Shown here: positions 46,497 to 55,837 of the stretch, one piece after another
Layout of the letters: every line of letters begins with the position of its first letter
Position numbering within the stretch: the stretch's first letter is position 1
Assembly: GCA_028824715.1 (NCBI GenBank)
Contig: JAPPCV010000148.1
Coordinates: 1-64,000 of the forward strand
DNA from: Boseongicola sp.
Lineage (GTDB): Bacteria > Pseudomonadota > Alphaproteobacteria > Rhodobacterales > Rhodobacteraceae
Length of the DNA: 64,000 bases
Direction of reading: 5' to 3'
Translations under genes and position numbers: made by a program
The notes under the pieces: model-generated
What the model saw: the letters and a program-made list of their open reading frames with translations, nothing else
Databases searched by the model: none
What the model was told of the DNA's origin: nothing

Positions 46497-47387
46497 CTAC
46501 ATTCCGGCAAGTCGGATCGCGGCCGCGATCAATAGCGGCAGGCACGCGAAATTCAGAACGGTTGAACTGACCACAAGCCCGGCCACGCGCTTCGGGCTGC
46601 GGCCATAGTGTTCGGCGATCACGTAGGTTATCAGCGCAGAGGGCATTGCGGACAGCAGAAAGATCGCGCCTGCTTCCACGCCCTTGAGGTTGAAGACCGC
46701 GACCAGCGCAAGGCCGGCAGCCACCCCGACCGCAAGCCTTGCGCCTGCAAGCAATGCCGACGTTCCGAGATCATCGACCTTCAGCCGCGCCAGCGCACTC
46801 CCAAGCAGGATCAGCATCACCGGGATCATGATTCCGCCGAGAAGCGCGGTCACGTCCGCGACGACTGTCGGGACCGGCAGATCGGTGATGCGGAACAGGA
46901 GCACTGCCACGACTGCCCAGACCAGCGGCAAGCGCAGCAGTTTCCGAAGGCCTGGATCGCCGGATACGACGGCGGGGACCACCGTGTACTGCACCAGCGT
47001 GATGACAAAGTAGAATGCCGCGCCGACCGCCAGCCCCGGCTCGGCAAAGGCGAAAAAGACGATGGGCAGCCCGGCATTTCCAGCGTTGGGCAGCGACAGT
47101 GACGGCAGAAACGTCCGCCAGTGCAGGCGCAGGACAAGAAGAGCGGCCAAGGCAAGAGCACCGGCCACAAGGACCGCGGCCGAACTGATCGCGACCATGC
47201 GGGCAAGCGAGTCGTCTGGCAGGGCGGTGCTCGTCAAGGACGAAAACACCAAGGACGGCGTCCCGATCAGCATCACAAGCCGGGTCAGCGATTCGGATTG
47301 GAGGCCAATGCCGCGAATTTCCAGGAAAAATCCAATCCCGGCAACTACGAAGACCGGGGCGATGATGTTCAAGATATCACTCGTCAC
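46497..47387 (-). CDS. AEC-family transporter (auxin efflux carrier type)
   Basis: This 296-residue membrane protein has about ten helices in two inverted repeats of the AEC fold: DILNIIAPVFVVAGIGFFL at the start, LPNAGNAGLPIVFFAFAEPGLAVGA in the first crossover region, and LLGSALA plus YVIAEHYGRSPKRVAGLVVSSTVL in the second half. Members carry malonate or other organic acids. The location among catabolic genes suggests uptake or export of an organic acid; inference only. Confidence 0.9.
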   Translation of the reverse strand: MTSDILNIIAPVFVVAGIGFFLEIRGIGLQSESLTRLVMLIGTPSLVFSSLTSTALPDDSLARMVAISSAAVLVAGALALAALLVLRLHWRTFLPSLSLPNAGNAGLPIVFFAFAEPGLAVGAAFYFVITLVQYTVVPAVVSGDPGLRKLLRLPLVWAVVAVLLFRITDLPVPTVVADVTALLGGIMIPVMLILLGSALARLKVDDLGTSALLAGARLAVGVAAGLALVAVFNLKGVEAGAIFLLSAMPSALITYVIAEHYGRSPKRVAGLVVSSTVLNFACLPLLIAAAIRLAGM

Positions 47388-47432
47388 CTGATCTCGCTTC
47401 CGATCGTTTCGCAGCTTGTGGAGATTGCACGC

Positions 47433-47903
47433 ATGACTCGATTGACCTTCATGTTACCGTATTCTCACGCACGAGATTTGCCACGTACGGACATCTCCTC
47501 AGGAGAAGCAGCGATCGTTCCTTATGCGTCGATCTCGCCCTTTGCCCGGGGCGACGGTGTCGAGACCCGGCTGATGGTCGGAGGCGGGCGCGTGAATGGC
47601 GCGCCGTTCCCTATGGGCACGACCACGTTTCCAGCCGGATCCTCGGGCCCCATGCACAGCCGCAGCGGCGGCGGACAGGTCGCGATTCTCGAAGGCGGCG
47701 CCTTGGCGGACAGCGCCGGAGTTCAGTCTGAACCTTGACCCGTAGGTTCCAGCTTCATGCCCGCCCGATTGTCCCATCGCGTCGTGAACAACGGTGACGG
47801 TGATCTGAAGCTCCTGTGGATCCATGCGGCAGCGAAGGTCGTGCGGACCTTCACGGATACGGGCGAACCTGTTCCTCATCTGGCGCGGCGGGACAAGGTC
47901 TGA
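47433..47903 (+). pseudogene. Cupin-domain protein, nonsense codon
   Basis: One continuous frame is interrupted by a single TGA at 47736-47738. Before it: YASISPFARGDGVETRLMVG, PMGTTTFPAGSSGPMHSRSG and QVAILEGGA. After it: SSFMPARLSHRVVNNGDGDL, LLWIHAAAKVVRTFTDTGEP, then the stop at 47901. Cupin metal-binding His residues are partly lost (SRSGGGQ where HSHNCDEQ is usual), and the segment around the stop is short. A CGA to TGA change would explain the stop. The end overlaps the convergent BKACE gene by 28 bases. The start codon is uncertain. Confidence 0.75.
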
Positions 47904-48709
47904 CTCGTCTCATCGACTGACGCGGTTTCGTCCAATGCGGCTCGGACCTCCGCAACGCGTGCGGCATTGTCACGCGCCAGGGATCCGTCCGCATTCCAGA
48001 GCGAGTTCTCAAAACCGACCCGCGCCTTGCCACCCAGGGCTGCCGCATGCGCTAGGCAGGCTGTTTCGGACGAGCCGAAGGCGCAAACCATCCAGTCGAA
48101 AGTCAGGTCGGCTCTTCGCGCATTGAGCGGTGCCAGATAGGCATCAAGATCGCATGGGCGCGGCGGCACCGAACCTGCGTACGATCCTAGCACCAGTTGC
48201 AACTGGTGATGCGTGCCCGGAATCACCTCTTGGTCGATGCATTCCTGAAGCCAGTTCAATTCCCGCGCCGAGTACACAATGTGCTGGACGTCGACCCCTT
48301 CGGCGTGCGCCCAGGCGTAGAATGCCCGCGCGTTTGACGTCTCGGCGCGGGAGCGGAGCATTTCGCGAAGCGCAACGGACACCGAGGGTGGCCGCAACTC
48401 GCGGATCATTGCTTGCTGGGCGTCGGCGCTGTAGCGGCCTGCTGCCTCGCTCGTCACCTGAAGGAACAGGTCAGGCACAGCGTGTTCGAGGGCGGTGATC
48501 GCCTCTCGGTACAGCCCCGTGTCAAGACTGTGCCTGCCCTCCTTGTCGCGCACATGCAGGTGCAAGCCATCCGCCCCGGCCTTTTGGCACGCCACGGCCG
48601 TCGCGACGATTTCCTCCAGCGTGATCGGCAATGCCTCATGGTCTGCCTTGCCTCGACGCGCACCGTTCGGCGCGACCATCAACCGGGGCAGGGGGAGCGA
48701 CGGCTTCAT
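47876..48709 (-). CDS. BKACE family beta-keto acid cleavage enzyme
   Basis: This 277-residue TIM-barrel protein has the zinc-binding LHLHVRDKEG (HxH motif), the N-terminal LMVAPNGARRGKADHEALPIT, QVTSEAAGRYSADAQ and a C-terminal ARVGFENSLWNADGSLARDNAARVAEV with Arg-Gly-Phe-Glu-type metal/substrate residues. BKACE enzymes condense a beta-keto acid with acetyl-CoA and release acetoacetate plus a CoA ester (as in lysine fermentation and carnitine breakdown). The substrate here is unknown. Its ATG overlaps the stop of an upstream Gfo/Idh relic. Confidence 0.92.
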   Translation of the reverse strand: MKPSLPLPRLMVAPNGARRGKADHEALPITLEEIVATAVACQKAGADGLHLHVRDKEGRHSLDTGLYREAITALEHAVPDLFLQVTSEAAGRYSADAQQAMIRELRPPSVSVALREMLRSRAETSNARAFYAWAHAEGVDVQHIVYSARELNWLQECIDQEVIPGTHHQLQLVLGSYAGSVPPRPCDLDAYLAPLNARRADLTFDWMVCAFGSSETACLAHAAALGGKARVGFENSLWNADGSLARDNAARVAEVRAALDETASVDETSQTLSRRAR

Positions 48710-48935
48710 CCGAGTTCGGCGATCTCGGAGGTGCGCCGATCCCCTGCCGAGCGGGCGATGGCTTCAAGAACTTCGACATTTTGGACCATGTGTTCTGACG
48801 TGAACGGATGCCCCGTGGTGCCCGCGATTGCTTCGGCAAAGGCCTTGAGGTTGTGGACCACCGCGTCCTCTCCTGCGACTTCGTTTCGTAGCGTATACTG
48901 ACCCGTCTCCGATACAAGATGGTGCGCGATACCGC
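48706..48935 (-). pseudogene. Gfo/Idh/MocA-family oxidoreductase, C-terminal relic
   Basis: The frame reads HHLVSETGQYTLRNEVAGED, then AVVHNLKAFAEAIAGTTGHP, then MVQNVEVLEAIARSA and TSEIAELG. This is the last 75 residues of a Gfo/Idh/MocA dehydrogenase, with the usual VLEAI helix near the end. The NAD-binding domain and most of the sheet domain are missing. Its stop is coupled to the BKACE start (ATGA), so the two were once one operon. Confidence 0.75.
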
Positions 48936-49298
48936 CAGGCGTGTCAGGGTGGCCTTCGGGTCCGCTGCTGGCGTCCGAAGGCGTGCATTCGAGTGAAACC
49001 AAGTGTGTACGGCATGGCCGGCCGCGTGGCTGGCATCCCCGACCCGGACCCATGCTGGGCAGTGACGACATCGCCGGTGTACCGTACGGGCGAGCCGCGC
49101 GCCGTCAATTGTCGTTTTTCATAATTGAGTTCAGCGGCGCCCATTGATTTTCTTCACTTTTCCGTCGCGCCCTGTCACAAAAGACTTCAGTGGATTGTCA
49201 CAATCGGGTGCAATGCGTTGCATTTCGGTCACGAAAGGGTTCAGTGTGTTGCAGCTTCTATCAGATGCAGCTTCAGCGTGCTGAAGCGGCGATGCCGG
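48936..49298. other. Non-coding, relatively AT-rich segment with a palindrome
   Basis: No gene is seen. Base composition shifts toward AT near 49110-49270 compared with flanks. A perfect inverted repeat GCTTCAGC-GT-GCTGAAGC lies at 49270-49287, possibly an operator or terminator. It marks the edge between the catabolic region and the mobile/defence-like island. Confidence 0.4.
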
Positions 49299-50158
49299 TC
49301 ATGGACATGAGGAACGTTTCACAACTCCGTCAGATCCGGACCGACCCCCACCCGCTTGGAGGTCGGCGGCGCTCCCGGCGCAGAGCTGACATTCCTGGGC
49401 GAGCGACGCGGCCGCCCCCAGTCCGACGCACAATGCAGTCGGCACCGTTCCGCTGCGAATGCCGCCCTGCTGTCCGCCGCCGTGGAAGAGCGGCGTCATC
49501 TGTTGACGAACCTCGGGAGGTGCGATCAGTGCACCAATGCCTTGCGGGCCGGAGAGCTTGTGGCCAGACTGAGAAGCGTATTGGGCAGGTCAGATAAGTC
49601 GATCGCCAACCGCCCCACGGCCTGCGCTGCATCCGTGTGAAACAAGACCGCCCGACCTGCACAGAGTTCCGCAATCTCGCGTATGGGCTGGATGGCGCCA
49701 GTTTCGTTATTGACCGCCATGACCGAGACGAGTGCCGTGTCATCTCGCAACGCATCGGCAACTTCGGATGCGGAAACACGCCCGTTTGCCTCCGGCGGGA
49801 CAACTGCAAGATCGCAGCCGACGTGTTCCAGATACCGTGCCGCTTCAAGAACGCGTTTATGCTCGATCGCGCTGACAATCAGATGTCGGCCGGCGATTTT
49901 CTTGGACTGCAGTATCCCTTTGAGTGCGAGATTGTTCGCTTCTGTTGCACCCGACGTAAAGATGATGTCGTCCGGTGCACAGGCCAAAAGCGACGAGATC
50001 TGATCCTTGGCGTGCTCGACGGCGCTGGCGGCCGCAATTCCTGTCAGATGATCCGAATGAGGGTTGCCAAACTTGTCGCTCAGCCAAGGCGCCATGGCGT
50101 CGGCGACCTCGGGTGCGAGTGGTGAAGATGCAGCATGATCAAGGTAGAGCGGGGTCAT
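49299..50158 (-). pseudogene. Cysteine desulfurase (NifS/IscS/DndA-like), frameshifted and truncated
   Basis: The first 200 codons are a good class V aminotransferase: YLDHAASSPLAPEVADAM, FGNPHSDHLTG, FTSGATEANNLALKG, SAIEHKRVL, VMAVNNETGAIQPI and FHTDAAQAVGRLAIDL. At about 49567 the frame changes. The pyridoxal-phosphate Lys region ([14 protein letters not shown]) and [12 protein letters not shown] then continue in another frame, and the C-terminal third degrades. Loss of a repeated TCTG would explain the shift. Codon use and base composition are less GC-biased than housekeeping genes. Its ATG overlaps the stop of the ATPase gene (ATGA). Confidence 0.85.
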
Positions 50159-51327
50159 GTTTCCGCCCGCCGCATGAATTCGTCGAACAGCGGAACCGTA
50201 AAGGCGGCATATCCGTACTTCGGGCTGTATATCATTCCGTTCGTGATGAGAGCGTCTCGAGTCGGACCGAGTTGTGACGAGGTCTTGCCCATGACATCGG
50301 CGACATCCCCGGTCTTGTGAGGACCCGGTCCAAGCCGTGCCATCGCGCGCAGGTAGGTTTTCTGCGGATCAGACAAACGTTCGTAACGGGACCGAAAGAA
50401 GTTCTTGTCGAGACGCTCCACCGCTCGCTGCTCGGCTTGGCCGACGTCACCGGCGGTGATGGGCGAGCCGTCGGCGCAGTTCCAGGCTTGGTAACCCCAT
50501 TCCTGCAGAAAATAGGGATAGCCCTTGGTGCGATCGATGATGTGTCGGACCGCCTCGTCATCAAATTCTATTCCGCCCTCCCTGGCCGGTGCGACCAGCG
50601 CGCGGTGGGCCTCCGCCTCATCCAAGGGGCCGATCTCCGGGTAGTCGAACAGGCGCTCAGAATACGACTTCGCATCTCCTGTCAGCTTGATGAGGAGCGG
50701 CAGGCCCGCGCCCACAACCATGAGAGGCAGCTGCTTTTGGTCGATGCGGTGGATCACCATGATCAAGGCTTCGAAGTCTTCGCCGGACAGGTTCTGGAAT
50801 TCATCGATCAGAATGACGATCGCGGTGTCTCGGGCTTTCGCAGCCTCGCCTGCGGCGATGAACAGATCGGCGAGATCGCGGGACAGTTTGCCGCTGTCGG
50901 CCGTACCGGTCTCGGCATCGACATCGACGGAGAACTCGACATTCCCATACTTGATCTTGATGGCGCCGGCATAGCTCTTGAGAACACGAAGCCCCTTCTT
51001 GACCTTCTCGCTGACACCTTTGGCCCGATCGAGTTTCAACAGGGCTGTGCGGAGGGTTCCTATGATGCTGACCGAGAGCGGTTCGTTGGCGCTTGCCTCC
51101 AGAAAATCCGTCAGCGCGCCATCTTGGTCGGCTATGGCTTGAACCTCATTGAGCAGAACGGTTTTCCCGACGCCTCGAAGCCCGACGAAGATGAAGCTTC
51201 GTGCCGTGTTGCCGAGCCGGATTCGCTGAATCGCGATCTTGGCTTCGTCCAGTATGGAGTCGCGGCCAGCGAGTTCAGGAGGCGGCGTTCCCGCGCCAGG
51301 AACGTACGGATTCGTTTGAGGATCCAA
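50155..51327 (-). CDS. ORC/AAA-type ATPase, standalone
   Basis: The ~390-residue protein has an N-terminal NPYVPGAGTPPPELAGRDS, Walker A GLRGVGKT, Walker B IVILIDEFQNL, a sensor-like PLMVVGAGLP, and a C-terminal winged-helix part (PQKTYLRAMARLGPGPHKTGDVADVMGKTSSQLGPTRDALITNGMIY). It resembles the AAA ATPase domain family common near mobile elements and in defence islands; no nuclease or transposase domain is fused. Its function is unknown. The TTG start is a guess from where similarity should begin; an in-frame ATG at 51465 would add 46 residues and overlap an inverted repeat that looks regulatory. It is translationally coupled to the broken cysteine desulfurase. Confidence 0.82.
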   Translation of the reverse strand: MDPQTNPYVPGAGTPPPELAGRDSILDEAKIAIQRIRLGNTARSFIFVGLRGVGKTVLLNEVQAIADQDGALTDFLEASANEPLSVSIIGTLRTALLKLDRAKGVSEKVKKGLRVLKSYAGAIKIKYGNVEFSVDVDAETGTADSGKLSRDLADLFIAAGEAAKARDTAIVILIDEFQNLSGEDFEALIMVIHRIDQKQLPLMVVGAGLPLLIKLTGDAKSYSERLFDYPEIGPLDEAEAHRALVAPAREGGIEFDDEAVRHIIDRTKGYPYFLQEWGYQAWNCADGSPITAGDVGQAEQRAVERLDKNFFRSRYERLSDPQKTYLRAMARLGPGPHKTGDVADVMGKTSSQLGPTRDALITNGMIYSPKYGYAAFTVPLFDEFMRRAET

Positions 51328-51398
51328 TGTGAGGGCCTGTTGCTGGTTTATTATCTGCTTCGATAAACTTTCCAAAGGCGATTCGAGGGCACTTGCAA

Positions 51399-51427
51399 CC
51401 AGTTTATGGCGTATGCCGGTAAACTGG
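51399..51427. promoter_or_regulatory. Inverted repeat upstream of the ATPase gene
   Basis: CCAGTTTA and TAAACTGG are perfect 8-bp arms around a 13-base spacer, about 72 bases before the proposed start, in an AT-rich stretch. It may be a regulator-binding site. Confidence 0.45.
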
Positions 51428-51669
51428 CTAGAGCTCAAGAGAGCTGCGGTTATGTAGCATCTCAAGAATGCGAGACTACTATATCATGTGCTCAAGATCG
51501 TACTGTCTGAGCACCGGTGCCAGAATTTGGTACGCCTCGGAGCGGTTCTCCGAAAGTGACGAGAATTCGGCGACACGGCCGAGTTCAGACTTTGTTCATG
51601 AGTTGTTATTTTGTTGGATTAGTATCAGACCATTTCCGCAGCCTTCCCCGTGGGCGCGATCTGTATAGC

Positions 51670-52590
51670 GCGCGTCCATCTCAAGCCCCGGCTCAATTTT
51701 GGACACTGCATCGACTTTCTGGTCGCAAACCGGATTCAACTTCCAGGTGCACGGCGGTTGACCGACCTGATCCGGGCCGGGCTGAGCGAGCGAAAGGAGG
51801 ATCTCATGCGCCTGGCCGACTCGAACCTGTCGGCAGACCTGCGAGCGATGCTCGACAGCCTCTTCGTGCAGGAGGACGGGGGCAAACGGTACCGGCTGAC
51901 GCTGCTCAGCCGGATTTCGCAATCCACCCGTCCGGGCAAGATCAGGAAGACGGCCGCGGACCTGGAAGTCCTGACGGAGCTGCACGGAAAGATTGCGCCC
52001 GTCCTCGAGATCCTCGACATCGGGCCCGAAGGCATCCGGTACTACGCGGGCGGTGTCCATAGATCGGAAGTGTTCCAGCTGCAGCGCCGCACGGACGCTG
52101 ACCGTTACCTCCATGCCATCGCCTTCATTGCCGATCAGCACTACAGGCTTCAGGACGCCATGGTCGACATGCTTCTCAGCGTCATGCAGTCCTTCCGGAC
52201 GACCGTGGACCGGGAGCACAGGGACGAGGTGTTCGCGCAGCGCAAGGCCGTTGGCGCGCGGCTTGGGGAAATGCTGGACGCCGTCGACACCGAAATCCTC
52301 GGCCTGCGGGAGGAAATCCGTGCCCTGCTCGACCACGAAACCATGTCCGACGCCCGGAAGCTGGACGGCATCAGGGCCGTTCTCGATCGCGACCGGGAGA
52401 GCGCTGCCGACATCCCGCGGGAGGATATCCGCAAGGGCGCCGCCGACGACGAGGGCGTGTTCCATGACATCCTCGAGGATCGCTCCATTCGCCTGCAGAA
52501 CCGGATCAGCCCGATCCTGAAACAGGTCGATCTCATTGGCGATGCAAGCACGGCGGATCTCGTGGCCGCGATTGCATGTTTCCGCGAAAG
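51670..52590 (+). pseudogene. Tn3-family transposase relic (N-terminal DUF4158 domain)
   Basis: The frame from about NFGHCIDFLVANRIQLPGAR through TELHGKIAPVLEILDIGPEG, AIAFIADQHYRLQDAMVDML and RNRISPILKQVDLIGDASTA is about 300 residues of the N-terminal domain of a Tn3-family transposase, normally about 980 residues. The DDE catalytic domain is absent, and the frame loses similarity after 52590. The beginning is also cut. No 38-bp Tn3 inverted repeats were spotted. It marks an old Tn3 insertion in this island. Confidence 0.82.
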
Positions 52591-52604
52591 GGATGGCAGC
52601 ATCG

Positions 52605-52796
52605 GCCCGGGTTCCTGGCAAAGCAGCCCCGGTTGTCCGGACCATGATGGATGCGCAGCTCGTGAAGATTGTCGCCAAGATGCTTGACGTCGCCATTTCC
52701 GGTTTCCGCCTGCACGACGACCCGCGCCAATGCCTGATCACTGCGCGGACCGTCAAGCCATGCCTGAAACGTCTCGGAGTCGTTGCGCTTGTCCAT
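52605..52796 (-). pseudogene. RelE/HigB-like toxin relic
   Basis: The minus-strand frame starts MDKRNDSETFQAWLDG and goes on NGDVKHLGDNLHELRIHHGP and a degraded FAR. It follows the pattern of the RelE/HigB (Gp49-like) toxin family, where GDVKP(V/L)G..ELRI.YGPGYRVYF is conserved. The C-terminal catalytic part is lost and no antitoxin gene follows. It abuts the truncated Tn3 transposase. Confidence 0.6.
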
Positions 52797-52892
52797 GTGT
52801 CAACCATAGATGACAGGCCCAAGAGTTTCACCGAGGGATGACACTCGGAGCAGCTGCATTCGAGGTCGCAGCTCGGCACTTGGCAGGCGCGT

Positions 52893-53588
52893 GTGCATCA
52901 TGCAGTCTTCAACAAGCTCGCGGACGTCCCGTACCGTTGGGCTCGTGGATCCTGGTGCGTTCCACCTGGCACGAGTTCGGCGCTACGGCCGGTTTTGCGC
53001 CCCGGATCTTGGTCATTTGCGGCGGATGCCAGCCTTCTGCGCACTAATCCGGATTCAATCACTCGCGCCCCGCCGGACTGCTTGGCGGCAATTTCTGGCA
53101 GGTCCATCGCACAAAGGCATGCGGGAGCGCTTGCATGCCGACCGAGCCGCTTCAGCGATGGCTCCTTCGGCGTCTGCTACGCCGGAGACCGCATTGAGGT
53201 CGCGCTCTTCGAGACGATGCACCATCATGCCGCCTTCATGGCCGCAACGAAAGAGGCGCCGGGCTGGACATCGGATTTCCGCGAGCTTGTGGGAGTCCTT
53301 GACGCCGAACTTCATGACGTGACGGATACTGGCCGGTTCGCCGCAGCGCACGACCCGGACGGTCATGCGACGTTCCAGGTCCTCGGGGCCATGTTGCGGG
53401 CTGCCAATTCAAATGGTGTCCTTTACCGAAGCGTCCGGTTTCCTGAGGGCTTGGCAGTCGCGCTCTTCTGGCCAGACGTGGCTGGCATTCCCGCTCGAGG
53501 CGAGCAATTCTCGTGCTATTGGGATGGTGGCAAAGTGTCTCAGGTCAGAAACCTGGGCAGCGGCGAAGTGTTCAGGGTTGTCGACTGA
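52893..53588 (+). CDS. RES-domain protein (NAD+-degrading toxin family)
   Basis: From about residue 85 the 231-residue protein has a good RES domain: SRFSDGSFGVCYAGDRIEVALFETMHHH, a middle DVTDTGRFAAAHDPDGHATFQVLGAMLRAANSNGVLYRSVRFPEG and a C-terminal RGEQFSCYWDGGKVSQVRNL. RES toxins break NAD+ by phosphorolysis. The conserved Arg, Tyr, Glu and Ser of the fold are present (R-F-S-D, C-Y-A, E-T, S-V-R). The first 80 residues do not look like the usual N-terminus, and no Xre/MbcA-type antitoxin gene is recognisable upstream, so this may be an N-terminally damaged or orphan copy. The start is uncertain. Confidence 0.7.
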   Translation: MHHAVFNKLADVPYRWARGSWCVPPGTSSALRPVLRPGSWSFAADASLLRTNPDSITRAPPDCLAAISGRSIAQRHAGALACRPSRFSDGSFGVCYAGDRIEVALFETMHHHAAFMAATKEAPGWTSDFRELVGVLDAELHDVTDTGRFAAAHDPDGHATFQVLGAMLRAANSNGVLYRSVRFPEGLAVALFWPDVAGIPARGEQFSCYWDGGKVSQVRNLGSGEVFRVVD

Positions 53589-53796
53589 AGCGCGGCTTCC
53601 AGGGGCGATTTGTCCTGGCTTGGCCGCCAGGCTTCAGCTGGTGCGGTCGGGGAGCCGGCTGGCCATCTGCCGATGCGCGCATGATTGGCCGGTTCGATGC
53701 GTCAATGGGGGGGTGGATTCGCAATCGAGGTCGCGTGGGATTCGGAACCCAGCCTCTGGCACATTGACGACCCGGTACGGCTCTGGTCCTTCAGAG

Positions 53797-54603
53797 TCAT
53801 GTGCCTTGAGTGCTTTCCGCCTGGAACATGCCGAGCACGTGATAGCCGCCGTCGACGCGGATGATCTCGCCGGTCGTGGAGGCGCCGTGATCCGAACATA
53901 GGTAGACCGCCGTCCCGCCCACCGCTTCTAGCGTTGCATTTGCCCGCAATGGCGCGTTGGCCTCTATCGTCTTGAAGGTCTTGCGCGCGCCTCCGATCGC
54001 TGCGCCGGCCAGTGTCTTCATCGGGCCCGGACTGATCGCGTTGACGCGTATGCCCTTGGGCCCGAGATCGTTCGCGAGGTAGCGCACTGCCGATTCAAGG
54101 GCCGCTTTCGCGACTCCCATCACGTTGTAGTTCGGCTGGACGCGGTTGGAGCCCATGTATGTCAGCGTCACAAGAGCGCCCCCGTCGGACATCAGGGCCT
54201 CGGCCTGTCGGGCGACCTCGATAAAGGAGTAGCAGGAGATGTTCAGCGAGTTCAGGAAGTTCTCCCGGCTTGTGTCGACGAATCGCCCGGTGAGTTCGGC
54301 CTTGTCGGAATAGGCGATGGCATGGATCAGGAAATCAAGCCGCCCCCAGCGGCTCCTCAGCGTCCGAAAGCACGCCTCGATCGAGACAACATCCGTGACA
54401 TCGACATCGACCAGGATGTCCGAACCTACGCTTCCGGCGAGCGGCTCGACGCGCCTGCCGAACGCCTCGCCCTGGTGGGAGAACGCAAGCTCAGCGCCTT
54501 CGTCCGCCAGCGCGCGCGCGATGCCCCAGGCGATCGACCGGTCATTTGCCACGCCCATGATCAGCCCGCGCTTTCCCTGCATCAGCCCCGGCACTGCACT
54601 CAC
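53797..54603 (-). CDS. fabI: Enoyl-[acyl-carrier-protein] reductase (NADH), FabI
   Basis: This 268-residue SDR-type reductase has the FabI cofactor motif [28 protein letters not shown], and the catalytic [14 protein letters not shown] with the Tyr-x6-Lys pair preceded by TLTYMGS. It performs the last step in each fatty-acid elongation cycle. The GTG start overlaps the fabB stop (GTGA). It is the third gene of fabA-fabB-fabI. It is a target of triclosan-type inhibitors in general. Confidence 0.96.
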   Translation of the reverse strand: MSAVPGLMQGKRGLIMGVANDRSIAWGIARALADEGAELAFSHQGEAFGRRVEPLAGSVGSDILVDVDVTDVVSIEACFRTLRSRWGRLDFLIHAIAYSDKAELTGRFVDTSRENFLNSLNISCYSFIEVARQAEALMSDGGALVTLTYMGSNRVQPNYNVMGVAKAALESAVRYLANDLGPKGIRVNAISPGPMKTLAGAAIGGARKTFKTIEANAPLRANATLEAVGGTAVYLCSDHGASTTGEIIRVDGGYHVLGMFQAESTQGT

Positions 54604-55820
54604 CCGTGAAACTTGCTGAGCGCCACAGAGGCGTTTGTGCCGCCAAAGCCAAAGCTGTTCGAGAGAACCGTTTCCAGCTCGGCCTCCGCAGTCTCGGTGA
54701 CGATCTCTTCGGGCCGGAGCGCCGGATCAAGCGTCTTGACGTTGATTGACGGTGCAATGAAGCCACCGTCCATCATCAGAAGGGAATAGATCGCTTCGTG
54801 GACGCCGGCCGCACCGAGCGAGTGGCCGGTCATCGACTTGGTCGACGAGATCGGGGCGTGATCCTCCCCGAACACGCGCCGAATCGCCTCGACCTCGATC
54901 ACGTCGCCAACGGGCGTCGATGTGCCGTGGGCGTTGATGTAGTCCACCTTGTGATCGCCCAGGTTCGAGGTCGCGATCCGCATCGACCGTTCGCCGCCTT
55001 CGCCGCTCGGAGCGACCATGTCGTAGCCGTCGGACGTTGCGCCGTAACCCGTAACTTCCGCATAGATCCTGGCGCCACGCGCCTTCGCGTGCTCAAGTTC
55101 CTCGAGCACGATCATCCCGCCTCCGCCGCCGATGACAAAGCCGTCCCGGGATTCGTCGAAGGCGCGGGCGGCCTCGGTTGGCGTGTCGTTGTATTTTGAG
55201 CTCATCGCGCCCATGGCGTCGAACAGGCAGGAGAGGGTCCAGTCGACCTCCTCGCCGCCTCCGGCGAAGACGACATCCTGCTTGCCCAGCTGGATCTGCT
55301 CGGTGCCGTTGCCGATGCAGTGGAGCGTGGTCGAGCATGCGGACGTGATCGAATAGTTCAGCCCCTTGATCTTGAAAGGTGTGGCGAGGCATGCGGATAC
55401 GGTCGACGACATGCAGCGGGTCACCATGAAGGGACCCATCCGCTTTGGCGCACCTTTTTCGACAACGGTCTGGTGGGCGGTGAAGAAGTTGGATGTCGAC
55501 GGGCCCCCCGAACCGGCCACGAGCCCCGTGCGTTCGTTGGAGACGTCGCTGGCCTCAAGCCCGCTGTCGGCGATCGCCTGTTCCATGGCAAGATAGGCGT
55601 AGGCGGCGGTCGGCCCCATGAATCGCAACTGACGCTTGTCGATCACATCTTCGAGCACGATGTCCGGTATGCCGGCAATCTGGCTCCGGAACCCAAGCTC
55701 GGCATAGTCCGGTTGGAACGTGATCCCGGATCGGCCGGCGCGGAGACTGGCGGCAACCTCGGTGCAGTCGTTGCCGATCGGGCAGACGATGCCGAGGCCG
55801 GTGATGACGACTCGACGCAT
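54600..55820 (-). CDS. fabB: 3-oxoacyl-[acyl-carrier-protein] synthase I, FabB
   Basis: The 406-residue thiolase-fold enzyme begins [18 protein letters not shown] and has the active-site Cys in [11 protein letters not shown], His in [11 protein letters not shown] and His in [10 protein letters not shown]. It elongates acyl-ACP and, with FabA, is needed for unsaturated fatty acid synthesis. It starts 17 bases after the fabA stop and is coupled to fabI. A start at MRRVV, with GGGAGAAG upstream, is preferred over a frame seven codons longer. Confidence 0.97.
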   Translation of the reverse strand: MRRVVITGLGIVCPIGNDCTEVAASLRAGRSGITFQPDYAELGFRSQIAGIPDIVLEDVIDKRQLRFMGPTAAYAYLAMEQAIADSGLEASDVSNERTGLVAGSGGPSTSNFFTAHQTVVEKGAPKRMGPFMVTRCMSSTVSACLATPFKIKGLNYSITSACSTTLHCIGNGTEQIQLGKQDVVFAGGGEEVDWTLSCLFDAMGAMSSKYNDTPTEAARAFDESRDGFVIGGGGGMIVLEELEHAKARGARIYAEVTGYGATSDGYDMVAPSGEGGERSMRIATSNLGDHKVDYINAHGTSTPVGDVIEVEAIRRVFGEDHAPISSTKSMTGHSLGAAGVHEAIYSLLMMDGGFIAPSINVKTLDPALRPEEIVTETAEAELETVLSNSFGFGGTNASVALSKFHG

Positions 55821-55837
55821 GCGCGCTTCTCCCTTGG

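Noticed and set aside
51596-52879. Minus-strand open frame opposite the Tn3 relic
   Set aside because: Antisense to a recognisable DUF4158 sequence; no homology of its own except the separate HigB-like piece at its start, which is in another frame.
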